A stretch of 6,028 nucleotides of DNA from an uncultured Rickettsiales bacterium (GTDB lineage: Bacteria > Pseudomonadota > Alphaproteobacteria > UBA8366): positions 1-6,028 of the forward strand of contig CAJWTF010000183.1 in NCBI GenBank assembly GCA_913046825.1, given 5' to 3'. The translations under genes and the position numbers were made by a program. Under the pieces are notes generated by a model. The model made no database searches. It saw only the letters and a list, made by a program, of their open reading frames with translations, and had not been told where the DNA came from. Below are positions 5,525-6,028 of the stretch, piece after piece. The stretch's first letter is position 1; each line of letters starts with the position of its first letter.

Positions 5525-6028
5525 GCCCTCTGCCTTTCCAGTATCTGCTATCCCGCGGGGCAGCAATGATGGCGATCGCCGTGCTGCTGGGTGGATGCGT
5601 CAATGCCACCGTCGATGAGATGACCTACAACGAGCCGGTTGCCGGCATCGGCGAATCCAGCGTGGTGATTCTCGGCAGACGCCACAAGCCAGACTATGAC
5701 ACGGAATTTGATTTCATCGAGTGCATTGGGGATCACATCCACCGTGGCGACCCCAGCATCGAGGTCATCAACGAAATTGCCTTTATTAACCAGTTCTACC
5801 CCTGGTTCGAACCGCGCACCGCACCGCTACAGCCGCAAACGATCGATCGGCTGCTGCAGCTGCCCCCCGTCGCCGCGCGCTTTGACGAGATGAAGCTCGA
5901 ATACATGATCTGGATTGACGGCAACACCGAGAATACCGACAGCACCGGATCGATGAGCTGTGGCATCGGGCCCGGGGTCGCGGGCTGCTTTGGCTTTGGC
6001 ACCTGGGGAACCGAATCCGAGTACGAAG
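5521..6028 (+). CDS. Uncharacterised lipoprotein, 3' end off the window
   Basis: The frame is open from ATG 5521 to the right edge (169 codons, no stop). Residues 13-25 form a short hydrophobic segment after Arg12 and end in the lipobox L23-G-G-C26, so signal peptidase II should cleave before Cys26 and anchor the protein to a membrane. The mature part contains VVILGRRHKPDYDTE, an FIECIGD segment (Cys68), FYPWFEPRTAPL (92-103), then YMIWIDGNTENTDS (128-141). A Gly/Cys-rich block GSMSCGIGPGVAGCFGFG (143-160) follows, with Cys147 and Cys156 that could form a disulfide in the periplasm. It resembles conserved hypothetical lipoproteins I associate with alphaproteobacteria; no function is known to me. 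It is coupled to the truncated gene upstream by ATGA overlap, so that gene's identity would be the best clue. The real length is unknown. Confidence 0.85.
   Translation, partial: MSPLPFQYLLSRGAAMMAIAVLLGGCVNATVDEMTYNEPVAGIGESSVVILGRRHKPDYDTEFDFIECIGDHIHRGDPSIEVINEIAFINQFYPWFEPRTAPLQPQTIDRLLQLPPVAARFDEMKLEYMIWIDGNTENTDSTGSMSCGIGPGVAGCFGFGTWGTESEYE

Overview
The window looks like chromosomal DNA of a moderately GC-rich proteobacterium, most likely an alphaproteobacterium. That assignment is an inference from gene types (TerC/YjbE-type membrane protein, thiolase-like/DUF35 pair, small outer-envelope lipoprotein), from codon usage biased to G/C in third positions and from tight gene packing. No RNA gene, CRISPR array, insertion sequence or phage gene was seen.

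Layout. From 1 to 658 (+) lies the 3' part of a class I SAM-dependent methyltransferase. It is open at the left edge and its last third is broken by three compensating single-base shifts. From 1301 back to 666 (-) is a complete TerC-family membrane protein, probably a manganese exporter, meeting the methyltransferase tail to tail. A 174-bp gap (1302-1475) holds a likely terminator for the next operon and the leader of the TerC gene. From about 5466 back to 1476 (-) runs a compact four-gene operon: a short-chain dehydrogenase, an AMP-forming acyl-CoA ligase, a thiolase-like protein and a stand-alone DUF35 (zinc ribbon plus OB fold) protein. At about 5404-5425 the dehydrogenase loses its family-like N-terminus, and the opposite strand becomes the 3' end of an unrelated (+) gene. 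That fragment overlaps, by ATGA, a lipoprotein gene (5521 onward) that is open at the right edge.

How the genes may work together. The ligase would activate a carboxylic acid as its CoA thioester, the dehydrogenase would oxidise or reduce a hydroxy/keto group, and the thiolase-like/DUF35 pair would act on the carbon-carbon bond. The thiolase-like protein has Gly where thiolases carry the nucleophilic Cys. The pair may therefore resemble the Ltp2/DUF35 retro-aldolase of steroid side-chain breakdown more than a true thiolase. The substrate cannot be read from the sequence.

The two points most worth a second look are the sharp junction near 5404-5425 (natural deletion or assembly chimera) and the frameshifted methyltransferase (decay or base-calling errors in short homopolymers).
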